DNA of 64,000 nt from Siphonodentalium dalli (Eukaryota > Mollusca > Scaphopoda > Gadilida > Siphonodentaliidae): the NCBI GenBank assembly GCA_032622095.1, contig CP136061.1:133691587-133755586 (forward strand). Direction: 5' to 3'. Position 1 is the first letter of the stretch. Each line of letters starts with the position of its first letter. The notes beneath the pieces are model-generated. The model had not been told where the DNA came from, ran no database searches, and saw nothing but the letters and a program-made list of their open reading frames with translations. Positions 1-11,220 of this stretch are shown here, piece after piece. The position numbers were made by a program, and so were the translations under genes.

Positions 1-170
1 AGGACATAAAATAAAAAACATCCATTACCCTGCAGGGAGTCCCACACATATATAGAAGCATATAGAAGAGTGTCGTCTGCTCATGTTTGTCTGGGGCTCT
101 GTATGGGTGAAATTATAAAATTGTTAAAGAATACAAGACAAAATTATTAAAATTGTAAAAAATTGTTAGG

Positions 171-238
171 CCAATGCATACTCTTATATATGCGAGGCGA
201 CATATGGTCGACTCGCATATATAAGAGAATGCATTGGC
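171..238. repeat. Short palindrome (hairpin family H1, copy 1)
   Basis: Two arms reading CCAATGCAT..CTCTTATATATGCGAG and its complement face each other across a short centre containing CATATG. Two relatives lie at 14163-14236 and 14269-14327, so this is a small dispersed hairpin family. No coding capacity and no clear target duplication were seen. Confidence 0.8.
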
Positions 239-1047
239 ACAGGGTAAAAAAAAATTTGGATTTGATATGGCGGGTCACAATTGTAAAAAAATTAGTCCTT
301 AAAGTGATTGAGAGAAATTGAGAAAAATCTTGCTCAAAGTATATACTAATCCAAATCGACAACACACATCGTCATTCTTATATATTAATTAAATAAAATG
401 ACTCTCGATGGTGAAATAATTTGTGCTATTTTTCCACGATAGTAACTTTTGCGTCCCGAATCGAGATGTAAATATTTACAATTGAGCGTAGTTCAGATGA
501 TGTGTATATTTCTATGGAGTGGTATATGGTCGATTTCTTTGAAATTTTCGGCGATGTTAGTAGAATGCTACATTCCCCAGGTTGATATAGCGCTTTCGTA
601 CTAACTTATCAATTTAACGCACCCGAACAATGCCCATAATATGCCTTTAATTATGGACGAATTAAATAAACACTGATAAACAAACGACATTTATTCCTGT
701 ATTGCATATTATTCATATATGACTCATAATATGAGAATGTCGCTGTATTCTGCCAATTTGAGAAATCATAAGTTAGGAAAAACAAATGAACAAAAACATT
801 AGATATCTCTATTCCAACTCGACCACTCCAGTGGATTGTTCACGCTACTTTAGCCCGTTCTATACTAAACACTCATTGAGGATTATTAATAATTCCCTTG
901 GAAGTATTCAGATAATAATTTCAACAAACGACCACAAATGAATATGAATTCTTCTGCACTTGTATCATCATTTCGTCTGGCTGTCGTTGGCTGATATATC
1001 ATTAACATCCCTCCAAATAAATAACAGGCCATTCCGATGTATAGTTT
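239..1047. other. AT-rich spacer, nothing recognised
   Basis: No open frame with recognisable protein similarity, no repeat array and no inverted-repeat element was seen here. Confidence 0.5.
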
Positions 1048-1060
1048 TATAACTGAATTA

Positions 1061-1557
1061 GATCATGCCACGAATCTCTATCCTGACTAACGCCCACAGA
1101 GATCATATTCCACCAGTACAAAACCTTGGAACTTTTTGAAGTTTTGACAGGGAACCTTATAAAGTCGAAACTATTACGCGGGGAATTATTTCTTAGTTGT
1201 CATCTCTCCTTAATAATGTACTTCAATGTTGGTGAATGTCCCAACTCAAAATCTGAAGATTTTCTCTGACTTTTATGAGCCGATATCGCAATAAACACCG
1301 AATTAATTATCCAGTAGATATTCCTTAATTGTAAGCGACGCAAAGCATAATCGCTCACAAATTCACTCACATAGTGAAAATTTTAGTTGGGACCTTCACC
1401 TACAGTGAAGTACATTATTAAGGATCAGAAAATGACTAAGAAATATATTTGTTTTTCTATTTTATAAGGTTCCCGTCAAAACTTCAAAAAGTTCCAAGGT
1501 TTTGGTGGAATATAATCTCTACAGGCATTAGCCAGAGTAGAGATTCATGGAATGATC
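1061..1557. mobile_element. 497-bp inverted-repeat element with 13-bp target duplication
   Basis: The two ends read GATCATGCCACGAATC and, on the opposite strand, GATCATTCCATGAATC. The arms stay complementary for roughly 120 bp, through AACTTTTTGAAGTTTTGAC. The element is bounded on both sides by TATAACTGAATTA (1048-1060 and 1558-1570). Seen: arms and flanking duplication. Inferred: a MITE-like insertion. A 13-bp duplication is longer than usual for the common cut-and-paste superfamilies, so no superfamily is assigned. Confidence 0.75.
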
Positions 1558-1572
1558 TATAACTGAATTAGA

Positions 1573-2270
1573 GAATCTATTTAGAAAAGAAAGGGTTAAA
1601 CACAATATGATTATATTTGCGTAAAATAGTAATACTCACTTCACGTTCACGTTGCAATTCTCCTCATCTATTTATCCCACGACCATGTTCCCATCAGATA
1701 ATTCGACAGTATAATCGAGTACAACCTTAGTCCACCAACCAATTGTACTCTGCGATTCTAGGTTTCGCTACGATGAATACTGGGAGTGGTTTTAACGACA
1801 AGCGATTACCTGTTATCGGCATATCATCTGTCGGTAACAATACGAGTAGATTTGTGACAGCTAAGTTTGAGGAAATCGGTAAATTTGCATACTAATGCTC
1901 ACCTTTTGCATGACTGGAGGGATCGCTGTAAATTTATATATAACAGGTAAGCCAAAATTATATTATGCACCAAAAAAATTGGGTTAAATATAAATTAGTC
2001 AGACTCTAACCCAACGTTTAGTGAACCGAATCCGACTAAACGTTCGGTTATAGAACTGTTAACCAAACTAAACGTTCGGTTAAATTAACCAAAAATCTGG
2101 TTTGAAGTAAATAAACATGGGGTTAGAGAAAACCTATGTCAATTATAACACTATGTTTCCTCTCAATGTATGAGATTCTGGTCATTAATTAAGTTTCCCA
2201 AATATATGTCCAATCAATGTATTCATTTCGGACATTAACGTCTGAAAAGAGGAGGGATATTGAATTAAAC
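1573..2270. other. Non-coding spacer with ACGTTCGGTT repeats
   Basis: A short cluster of AAACGTTCGGTTA-type words and their complements lies at about 2010-2085. The rest shows no recognisable gene or element. Confidence 0.4.
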
Positions 2271-2280
2271 CTAGGGTCCT

Positions 2281-2362
2281 GCGAATATTCGATATTCGAT
2301 TCGAGATTCGATTCGAAAGTCAAATTCGATTCGAATTCGCGTCAAAATTTCCAACTCGAAAT
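2281..2362. repeat. TTCGAA/ATATTCGA simple palindromic cluster
   Basis: ATTCGATTCGA and GAATATTCGA words recur about ten times in 80 bp, a pattern often found in subterminal parts of hAT-type transposons. A degenerate hAT BED finger follows about 550 bp downstream. The link between the two is inference. Confidence 0.5.
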
Positions 2363-2741
2363 TTCGAATATATATGGATGAAATTATTAGCTGCTCACGA
2401 ACACGTACACACGTCGATCTTAGCTGTTTCTGTGCCATTTAATTACCTAAAATTATTAATACATGTATGTGCGCTTTTTAATTCTTATTGTACATCACGA
2501 ATATACGCATGCTATTAAATATATTTATGGCCAGTAATTAGCCACCAGATTAGGACCACTAAATACGTCTGAATTCTAGCTTTGAACATGGTTGCCAAAA
2601 GCTCTGAAATCGCCGTTGGACCGACGACGCACGTAAATTATAATAACTATGAGACTGAGCAACTGCTAGCGTTATCCGCCGACTGTCTATCTCAGGTTCC
2701 GCGTTATTTGTATGTGACATCGTTGATGATGTAAACTTCAC

Positions 2742-3137
2742 GTGTTTCAGGGGTCGAACAGTGCATGTTGGTGGAGTTTTCTTTTGAAGTTGACTGTCAG
2801 TTTCGGAGTGTTCCTTTGGCACTTAACAATAAGTCGTCCGTTATTCATGTTTATTTTAAACATGATAAGCTTCTCATGCAGTACAAGAACTTACACGTGT
2901 GACGAATACAACATGGTGTATAAATCGCAAGCATCTGGGACAACGACCCATCTATGGAATCATCAGTTCCAGAAGCACCCAGTACTACATAAACAGGCTA
3001 CCCTGCGACTTATGTTTATTATTACGCTTCCTTCCGAATCTGTAGTAAGATACCACTTATGTTGGGCCACATGGTTTCATATCTTATTACAGTTAGTAAT
3101 TTGTCACAGTCCACGTCACACGAGTACCAGCACATAA
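2742..3137 (+). pseudogene. Degenerate BED-type zinc finger of a hAT transposase
   Basis: An open frame contains TYTCDEYNMVYKSQ followed by GTTTHLWNHQFQKHP, at about residues 49-80 of the frame. That matches the hAT-transposase BED finger layout (Cys pair, then a Thr-Thr-x-Leu-x-x-His-x4-His block). The second Cys of the expected C-x2-C pair is a Tyr, so the finger is probably inactive. No DDE catalytic core or hATC dimerisation region was found downstream, so this is a remnant. The N-terminal 45 residues of the frame are not recognisable. The open frame alone would not be convincing; the spacing of the Thr/His block is what supports the call. Confidence 0.5.
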
Positions 3138-3148
3138 ATGAGATACGC

Positions 3149-3210
3149 GCTCTTTATTGCCGCCATATCAGGAATAGACTTATCATGACGCTCTTTATTG
3201 TGTCATATTG
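3149..3210. repeat. CGCTCTTTATTG module, copy 1
   Basis: The pattern CGCTCTTTATTG, then CCATATCAGGAATAGACTTA, then CGCTCTTTATTG recurs at about 52620-52672. A looser version lies inside the Helitron units (60249-60302 and 61282-61335). It is a short dispersed module of unknown origin. Confidence 0.5.
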
Positions 3211-4109
3211 AAGAAAAGGGGTCCATTAAAGGAGTTCGTTTTTCGTTTGAAGCAATTTTAGCTACTATGATTTTCCATGACATATGGAGCCCATATACAA
3301 GTATGTTATGTGTTTATTGACATAGTTTGATTTATAGACCGGAATGTGTGAAGCGAACATTGCTAAGTATATAGTCTGAGGCTTCAAAACACTAAGTGCC
3401 TTTAACCAACAAATGTAAAAAATATGACCATCTTTCAAGAGTTTAAGGGTTGATTTCGGTAAATTATGTAATTCACACCTCTATATTTTTAAAACAGTCA
3501 AAGTCTTCATAATACATTATTGACTATCTTACCGACCCGAATGTGTTAAATATATTAGATAGATATCATAGGACAAGACCATTCTACTTATTTCGGCATT
3601 CGAATGGAGTTTTAGGACAATTTCTCCAAACTTACAGTTTTTATACTATACCGATTCTAAAGCTTTAATTATATAAAACTGTGTTAAATGTAATGTGTGT
3701 ATCCGATTATATCAACAAAATCGAATACAAGTCTCATATTAGTGAGGTATGATCATATTTCTAAAAAATAGTACCAAACACGTGGTTTCGGGGGTCGCCA
3801 TTTTTACGAACACGAGGTCGATCGTTGCCACGAAGATTACACACGTGACTTTCTATGGAAGACGGGTCTAGCAATCATACACACGTATCTGAAGCAGCGA
3901 CACTAACACGTCCTTGTGATATTTCGTTTGAGCGAAATAAATCAGTGATGTACCACGTTAATCCAAAAGCTTACTTTATAATACAAAGATTAGATTAGAT
4001 TCACAAAAGGGCTGTCTCTTATAAGTATTTAAATTCATGAAGATCATGTGGTAATTTCGCAATTGAGGTGTGGATTTCTATGAAAAATATGTATAGCATA
4101 CCGGTACAT
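3211..4109. other. Non-coding spacer, nothing recognised
   Basis: AT-rich sequence with no recognisable gene, RNA or element boundary. Confidence 0.4.
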
Positions 4110-4112
4110 TAA

Positions 4113-5625
4113 GGGCGCGTACACATGAAGCTGCAAGAAAATATCTGCAAGAAAATATCAGGTACAATTGTACTCTGATATTTTCTTGCTGCAAAGATTA
4201 CGCCCGTGAGAAAGCGGCGGGTTAGTTGACGTTGATTGAGCTCAATGTGACTAGTGTTAGGCGTGTTTGTTGAAGTGAATTACTGCGGACAAACAACCTA
4301 TAGTCCATATCGAATATTCATAGTGTTATGGAAAATTTAAAATGCCACCTATTTTAACGAGAAAGGAACGCGCCCTCGTCGTTGGAGTAGGGATGTGTGT
4401 TCAGGTACGCGGTGAGCTCTGATGTATGTTCTCATTACTTGATATTCCAACCAGTGTAACTAGTTGCACATCCTCCTACTTTTTGTCAAAATTTTGGTTT
4501 GGTTCATCTATGCATCCCCTCTATGCATACAGTCCAAATTAAAGTAAAACAACTAAATCAAGGCATGTGAGGTACCAAATTATAAAGCATCCCCATACAC
4601 GCAGAGGGTTTCCGTTCGGGGTGTCCACCTTGGGAAATTCTAACTGCACCCCCCCCCCCTTGAATCAGAATCAGACCAAACACAAGTTTTCCAATTCCAT
4701 TTGCACCCCTTGCACCTCAGTGCTCTTATGCCTAATATTAGACCATGGTTCGGCCCGGTGTGCGAAAATTTTGTAATCTGAACAAGAAAATCGCAAAATC
4801 CTACCATCTAGACTAGCCTCAATCATTCCTAGAGTTGGAAATTTCAAACCTGACAACCCACTTAGGTTGGAAAATTTACATCTGATGACAATTCCAATGA
4901 CAATGTTGACCAAATGTATGACAATATTGTGTTCTTAAATTAACTAGCAGTTTTTGACTTTTGACTGGCCACGGAGGAGGGACCAGGACACAAGCTTTCA
5001 AAGTGTTGGAAATTTCCAACCTGTCACCCCCCCCCCCCCCCTGAGGTTGGAAAGTTTCCAACTGATGACCATTTCAGACCAAAAATTTTACCAAAAATAG
5101 GAAAATATGCAAATATTGGTCCAAAAACAATTAATTCCCCCAAGAAATTTTTTGAAAATCAAACTACAAGAACATTTTCAACCTATTGTTGGTGTGAACT
5201 TTCCAACTAATGTTTTGGCAGGTATGAAATGTCCAACTGTTGAAAATATTGACCAAAGTTGGGGGTGAGACACACCCCAAGCCCCCTCCCTGTCGCCACG
5301 TCTCTGTACACGTATATACATGTATATATAATACATCAGCGGTTCTGACAACCAATATAAAATGGAAATACGTAGTATACGTTGAAACAGACGATACTAT
5401 TGATGGATCATAACTCGAGTGCTTGAATTGTTACGATCATATCCCTGCGAGATTAGTTAACGGATACCGATGGCCACCTATCAATGTGAACACATATCAC
5501 CAATTGGCGATAAAATATCAGCGCGCTGCCTTCGTCGGATATTTTCCGGTATTATTTATTTCATTGGTCAAGTAAGTCACATGGGGCATACCTGATATTT
5601 TCTTGCTGGCCATGTGTACGCGCCC
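4113..5625. mobile_element. PIF/Harbinger-like non-autonomous element (1.5 kb)
   Basis: The ends are GGGCGCGTACACATG in opposite orientation. Both are followed within a few bases by GCAAGAAAATATCAGG. Each end is flanked by TAA (4110-4112 and 5626-5628). A 3-bp TAA/TTA duplication with a GGG-starting inverted repeat is the signature of the PIF/Harbinger superfamily. An extra internal hairpin of the GCAAGAAAATATC word lies next to the left end (4131-4193). No transposase frame was found inside. The interior holds a C-tract-rich repeat (4605-5265) shared with intron 4. Confidence 0.7.
4605..5265. repeat. Dispersed repeat family with C tracts and GGTTGGAAATTTCC words, copy 1
   Basis: The block holds GTCCACCTTGGGAAATTC, poly-C tracts at 4649-4659 and 5027-5041, and repeated GGTTGGAAATTTCCAACCTG-type palindromic words. 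The same order of words is found at 38635-39350. Partial relatives lie at 43600-43640 and 47340-47530. It contains short open frames that look like by-products of the repeat. Confidence 0.65.
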
Positions 5626-5689
5626 TAAGTATGTACCAGGCATATATTACATTAGTGTGAGCCTTTTATTCGCAATGTGCATGACGCAA

Positions 5690-6020
5690 TCTCATTATAT
5701 GCTCCCATTTAAACAATGTATCCAGGGTTCCAGACCTCCAGTTACAACAACAACATAAACAATGTGATTTAACGCCGTTTTCTTCTGCATGCTTCGTATG
5801 GTGTTGAAAAAAAATGTTGAAAACGAAATATTACTTATAAACTAAACCTAAACATATCTCATTTTATGCGCCCATTTAAACATTGAATTCAGGGTGCCAG
5901 ACCTACAGTTACAACAACAATATGAAACAAATGTGATTTACCACAGTTTTCTAGATGCTTCGTTCTGTTGAAAAAAATGTTGAAATATACGAAATATTAC
6001 ATGTATATAAAGTAAACCTT
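5690..6020. repeat. Two-copy tandem duplication, ~167-bp unit
   Basis: The unit starting TCTCATTATATGCTCCC is repeated 167 bp later as TCTCATTTTATGCGCCC. Both copies carry CAGACCT(C/A)CAGTTACAACAACA and TGTTGAAAAAAATGTTGAAA. The copies have diverged by indels and substitutions. No function is apparent. Confidence 0.75.
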
Positions 6021-6944
6021 AAAATATCTAATAAGATAGTATTGTTATTAACATATTACTTGTATACACTTGAACCTAAATACAAATTAAAATAATTTCT
6101 TAAAATATAGCCTGGTACCCTCAATGCATCTTTATTACATTTTTGTTCAGTCCGTGTACATAATCACAGTGTATAAACCGTACAAACATTAAATCGGAAG
6201 TTGTTTTCGAAAAGACGAAAAATGCTATTTTTAGAACGTAAATGTGACAGAAATATCACAACAACACCACAAAATCCAGGTTTCAGACGGACACAGGGTT
6301 ACACCACATCTATAAACGTCATTATATATTGTACATACACATTTGCCGATCGTATACAAGCGGGCCAAATTTGAGCGAAGGACTCTGTTTAATAGATAAA
6401 AACGGCCTTTGATCTCTTCAGAAAATAATTTTCTCGAAACAATTCCCTCTTCAAATGTCATATTAACACATATCCAGCATCTGTCGGAAATCCCACTATA
6501 TTGCAACGGAAAGGCCGTTATGTGTGTAACATATATTAACATGTCCTTGGCTCGAGTGTATTCACAATTTGAACGTAGAGAGTATTTATTTGGACACCCC
6601 GCTCTCAGTCTATGTACGCCTAGTTGTTTAAGTTGATGATCACTAGTTGCCAAAAATATGTACGTCAAGTTGTGATGATGGGATTTGTGTGCAAAGACGA
6701 ACCCATGAATTAGGTTTCCATATTAGAGATACTCGGCCTCCCGATGGTCATTATTAACCTTCAATCACAAGAGGGAGGCACTGTTCCGCTCCACATCCGT
6801 TTTCCTATTCTGGGATAGGGACCCACCCCATCCAAACTGCTTCAAATGACTATTTTACTCAGTATTCCTGGTCTATCTTTTCCTATCAATGTTCCGTATC
6901 ATGATTATAGAAGCATTCCTACTTTTATATACCAACAGCACTAT

Positions 6945-7440
6945 AAAGTTTCAAAACAATTCTGCAATAAATGTGGGCTGTAGGGTATGCTGGTGGATTT
7001 ACATTTTAAATCCAAGATGGCTGCAGGTGCCCAAATTTTGGGGAACAATGGAGGCTCCCATCTATAGGTCACGTCGAAGATCCATATGGCGTTCTGTGAC
7101 GATTGGATGATAAATGTGACCTGTAAGGTGTACTAAAGGATTTGGCCATACAAAGAGTAAAATCCAAGATGGCCAAAATGGCAGCCATTTATTTTACAAA
7201 ATTTGGGGGGAAATCGAAGGCACCCATCGAGAGGTCACAATGAAGATCCATATAAAAGGTTGGTGATGATCGAATGAGGGATAAGCTCTGCATTGTCTGT
7301 TAAAGGATTTAGTGATGCAAAGAGTAAAATACAAGATGGCTGCCAGTGGCCATATTTTTCATAAAAAATCATTCAAATTTGACAGCTCCCATCTATAGGT
7401 GATCCTCGACCCATATACCGAATATCATTGAAATCGGTCA
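6945..7440. repeat. Diverged tandem repeat with AAGATGGCTGC words
   Basis: Units of about 150 bp each contain AAGATGGCTGC (or a variant), GGCTCCCATCTATAGGTCA, and CGAAGATCCATAT..GATGA. About three units are visible. The same family forms the two large direct copies at 11221-11732 and 11944-12428. Confidence 0.65.
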
Positions 7441-7510
7441 AAGTTTGTTTTAACACATTTGTTTTATTTTATTACAGATTTTTAATAGTCTATTTTCATT
7501 TGAAGAGTTG

Positions 7511-7916
7511 AAGGTACTCAAACCGAAATATCGCTCGCAAATTACTATTTCCTTGGCATCGGCGGTAAAAGATATTTGATTCGAGTCGAGGAACCGACCC
7601 ATCAAAGCTCAGAGTGATCAGATCTCGATGTTTGAATTCTATTATTTTAACTTTAATTGGCCCAGTATATAGTCGACGAGAAGACTTCTCTGAACAAATT
7701 GCGGATGAAGATGGATAACTCTAAAATCAAGTGACTTATTTGTGTCAGATATTTGACAATAACATGTTTTGGGCAATTTTATACTATAGTTGACTGTGAT
7801 TAACATTATTTTTGGGCAATTACTCGATTCTTATAACTGAAGCAGCATTTCAAAAAAAAAATGTTGTTATTGGAATCTGATGATATGGGGACCATCGAAT
7901 CGGATTGAGTACCTTT
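7511..7916. mobile_element. MITE family M1, copy 1 (nested)
   Basis: The ends are AAGGTACTCAAACCGA and, inverted, AAAGGTACTCAATCCGA. The interior carries ATTACTATTTCCTTGGC, GATGAAGATGGATAACTC, GTCAGATATTTGACAA and TGTTTTGGGCAATT. Copy 2 lies at 21066-21500 and copy 3 at 41713-42433. Copies share ends and interior, which supports a genuine MITE family of about 0.4 kb. It sits inside the CACAGTG-ended element. Confidence 0.7.
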
Positions 7917-8463
7917 ACGTGAAGAGTTTACATTTATTTGAAGAATCTATTATTGTGTTATGTTTTCATTTACATCAGGTTGAATAAATGATTTTTAATA
8001 GAACTATTTAAATATGAGCCTTTCCATGCCAATGTGCATTGATAGATCCTTGATGAAAACATTTAGCAAGCTGACATTTTTATTACCCCTTGGTGTCATT
8101 CCTCATTATTAACTTCTGGTGAACTAAAACCCCCTACCAATAGTTAAGTGCATACCTATTACATAATAGAAGCATTCTTAAAACATTTTGTCTCATTATT
8201 TTGAAGAAAATTGACTCAAGGAAAAATATTACAGGGCCAGGAAAAATGTGTAAGCAAAACCATCGCCCCGCCTAGTTTTCGGAAAAACAATTGCAGACCC
8301 CACACGTTTATAGATGTGGTGCAACCGTGTGTCCGTCTGAAACCTGGATTGTGTGGTGTTGTTGTGATATTTCTGTCACATTTACGTTCTAAAAATAAAT
8401 TTTTTCGTCTTTTCGAAAACAACTTCCGATTTAATGTTTGTACGGTTTATACTCTGTGATAAT

Positions 8464-9570
8464 GAGCCCGTCTGCATCATCTCTATTCATAAGCCATTTA
8501 CGGATGATAACTTTACTGAATTAAATGGAATGAAATATGGTATGTAGGTTCAATACCACAAAATACAGGTCACCTTCAATATTGGAAACCGGCTGTTCAC
8601 TTTTAACAGAGTAGCGACACTTTTATCAGATTGGGCTAATTTTTCCTTTTATTGGTTTTCGGCTGATATCTTCTGGTTATGGAAGGTAACATACGTATTA
8701 TAAGTGTCTAAGTATAAGTAACGGCCCTGTATGGTAGAGAGGAACTGGGGTTGATCTGTGTTACAGTGCGTTTAATCGTGAAATGCGACACATACTCACA
8801 CATGCGTGGTACGGATCTACCCTCTCAGAATTGCATGCATGCGCACTAAGACGGTATAGATACATGTAGTTAAATAATTTAATCACTGATGTATATATAG
8901 TGACATAATTTCCCCTCCAATGTCATTTTATTCGCTGCCCCGTAACTTATATATATATCAGAATAGGTACCATGCTCTTTATAATTCGATCATTGTTCGA
9001 ATTTGTAATTACGGAATGGCAGTGGGATGTCCATCGATTCAGGCCAACGGTCTATATTTGTGGTTGAGATTTCCGTACCGACCCTGTATCAACCCCTTTA
9101 TGTAGGCATTCTGTAAGATTATTGTCAATGTCATATAGAATGGGTTAATTTCTCAGATATACGGTATTGTGTTTAATACAGCTTATACATAAATTTGCAA
9201 AATTATTTGAATCTTACATATAGAATATAAGATCAAATAATACATATACGAATTTGTGTCGAAATAATTAATTCATTTTTTTTAATCTGATCTATATATA
9301 CTTTGTGTGAATTTTTTAATTGGAATTTATCATGTTGTGCATGCATGGAGGGTGGGTTCTGGACACATTATGGTGGCCATATACACATATATATTATGCC
9401 ATGAAACGTATGATCAAGAGCGTGCACGCATTGAACAAATGTAAATTGGATGGCGTGTTGTATAATATGGCATGTCGTACTATAGTGTACGCACCATGCA
9501 CCAGCTTACCCGTCCGCATCCATCCACTGACATTTGAACTTTTGTTATTCTCCGGAATAGCTTTAAGCAA
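8464..9570. other. Non-coding spacer, nothing recognised
   Basis: AT-rich with scattered short frames (the longest near 9320-9601). None shows family motifs or plausible splice context. Confidence 0.4.
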
Positions 9571-9572
9571 AA

Positions 9573-10012
9573 GCAGCATCAGTTATATAATGTTCCAGTG
9601 ACGCATTATCAGTTCACACAAGAGAAGCATCAGTTATATAGGGCCACAGTAATGCATTACTAGCTCATACAATGGCAGCATCAGTTATATAGGAATATAG
9701 GCCCATAGTAATACATTACCAGTTCACACAAGAGTAGCATCAGTTATATAGGGTCCCATTAATGAATTACCAGCTCATTCAAGAGCAGCATCAGTTATAT
9801 AGGCCCACAGTAATGCATTTCCAGCTCATATAAGGGCAGCATCAGTTATATAGGGTCATTGCAATGCCAATTAATTTATTACCAGCTCATAGAATCACAT
9901 CATTATTTATATAGGGCCCCAGTAATGCAAATTAATGCATTTAATTACCAGCTCACACAAGAGCAACATCAGTTATATAGGGCCCCATTAATGCATTACC
10001 AGCTCATACAAG
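9573..10012. repeat. ~51-bp minisatellite, about 8 copies
   Basis: The unit reads approximately AGCATCAGTTATATAGGGCC, then ACAGTAATGCATTACCAGCT, then CATACAAGAGC. Copies differ by indels of up to about 15 bp. The last copy runs without interruption into the 41-bp palindromic array at 10013. Confidence 0.85.
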
Positions 10013-10450
10013 ATAAACGAGATAAAAAAAAGTATAGCAAGATATTATCTCGTTTAAACGAGATAAAAAAAAGTATTGCAAGATATTATCTCGTTTAAAC
10101 GAGATAAAAAAAAGTATTGCAAGATATTATCTCGTTTAAACGAGATAAAAAAAAAGTATGGCAAGATATTATCCCGTTTAAACGAGATAATATCTCGTTT
10201 AAACGAGATATTATCTCGTTTAAACGAGATAAAAAAAGTATTGCAAGATATTATCTCGTTAAAACGAGATAAAAAACAGTATGGCAAGATATTATCTCGT
10301 TCAAACGAGATAAAAAAAAGTATTGCAAGATATTATCTCGTTTAAACGAGATAAAAAAAAGTATGGCAAGATATTATCTCGTTTAAACGAGATAAAAAAA
10401 AAAGTATTGCAAGATATTATCTCGTTTAAACGAGATAAAAAAAAAGTATC
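10013..10450. repeat. 41-bp minisatellite built on an 18-bp palindrome, about 10 units
   Basis: Each unit contains ATCTCGTTTAAACGAGAT, a perfect 18-bp palindrome, followed by an A tract and GTATTGCAAGATATT. Around 10175-10230 the A tract and GTAT block are missing, so palindromes follow each other directly. Because every unit is self-complementary at its core, open frames appear on both strands; they are artefacts of the repeat. Confidence 0.9.
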
Positions 10451-11220
10451 GCAAGTGGGACTTACGGGGCTCCGTAGAAAGACAATAATTTTGTGAAATA
10501 CAAAAGTGGGTAATTTTCTGAGATGTATTACCACCCAGTATACATAACTCTATTACTCTTGGCACGTTGAACGTTTTGCAATCAATACCACAGTTATTCC
10601 GCTTGATCCACGTCGATGAAATTAAAGCGACATGCTCCCTTTCGAAAGTTGTGACCCAAAATAAGTCAAACTGTCTTGAACCAATGTTTCCTTTCAAGCT
10701 GTATATATTCGTGAAATAGGTCCGATACCGCACTTATTTGTTATTGTAATAGGCTCATACGAAATTCATGCAATCCAGTATTCCAATCATTCAATTTTGT
10801 TCATCCATGGTGGTATAAATACTCGATATAATAATATTCTAAAACATAGACGAGACATACACTGAATAGACTTCCGGGCGCAGAAATGATACAATGCTCT
10901 TTAGTGCAATATTATCCCGAAAATAATACCAAAGAACTCCTATTATTGTTTAAAGGCACTGGCGGCGTTCGTTGCAGAAATATTCATATTTGTTCAAATC
11001 GCCATCAACAGAAGGAATATTAAAAAATATATATAGTTGTGTTCATATGCCAAACATAATCAGCGCGTAAATAGTATATATTGTCGCTTTTCTTTGACTT
11101 TCAGATGTTTATTTCTCAAGTAAATCATGTTACATGATATTATGAGAAGATAATACATAATAATACAATACAATACATGGTGTGCAACCGTGGAAAAGGG
11201 TTTTTCAGTGTTTTCAACGA
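10451..11220. other. Non-coding spacer, nothing recognised
   Basis: Short frames only, no family motif and no repeat structure noted. Confidence 0.4.

Larger units (their letters stand above)
6165..8458. mobile_element. 2.3-kb transposon with 155-bp inverted ends starting CACAGTG, 5-bp target duplication
   Basis: The left end (6165-6319) and the reverse complement of the right end (8304-8458) align over 155 bp with only a handful of mismatches. The left terminus is CACAGTGTATAAACCG and the right is CACAGAGTATAAACCG. ATAAT flanks both sides (6160-6164 and 8459-8463). A CAC-starting heptamer with a 5-bp duplication is typical of Transib and the related RAG-type transposons, but no transposase was recognised, so assignment is tentative. 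The interior holds AAGATGGC-type repeats (about 6945-7440) and a nested MITE (7511-7916). A 145-residue minus-strand frame (6231-6668) starts outside the TIR and runs into it; no family was recognised. Confidence 0.75.

Noticed and set aside
6165-6200. A complete recombination signal sequence with nonamer at 12 or 23 bp
   Set aside because: Only the heptamer matches. An ACAAACATT word lies at an unsuitable distance, and the right end has CACAGAG.
6231-6668. 145-codon minus-strand frame as a possible transposase
   Set aside because: No DDE or zinc-binding motifs, and one third of it lies in the terminal inverted repeat.
10013-10450. Possible CRISPR-like array of palindromic repeats
   Set aside because: The stretches between palindromes are themselves the same repeat, not unique spacers, and the rest of the window is animal DNA.
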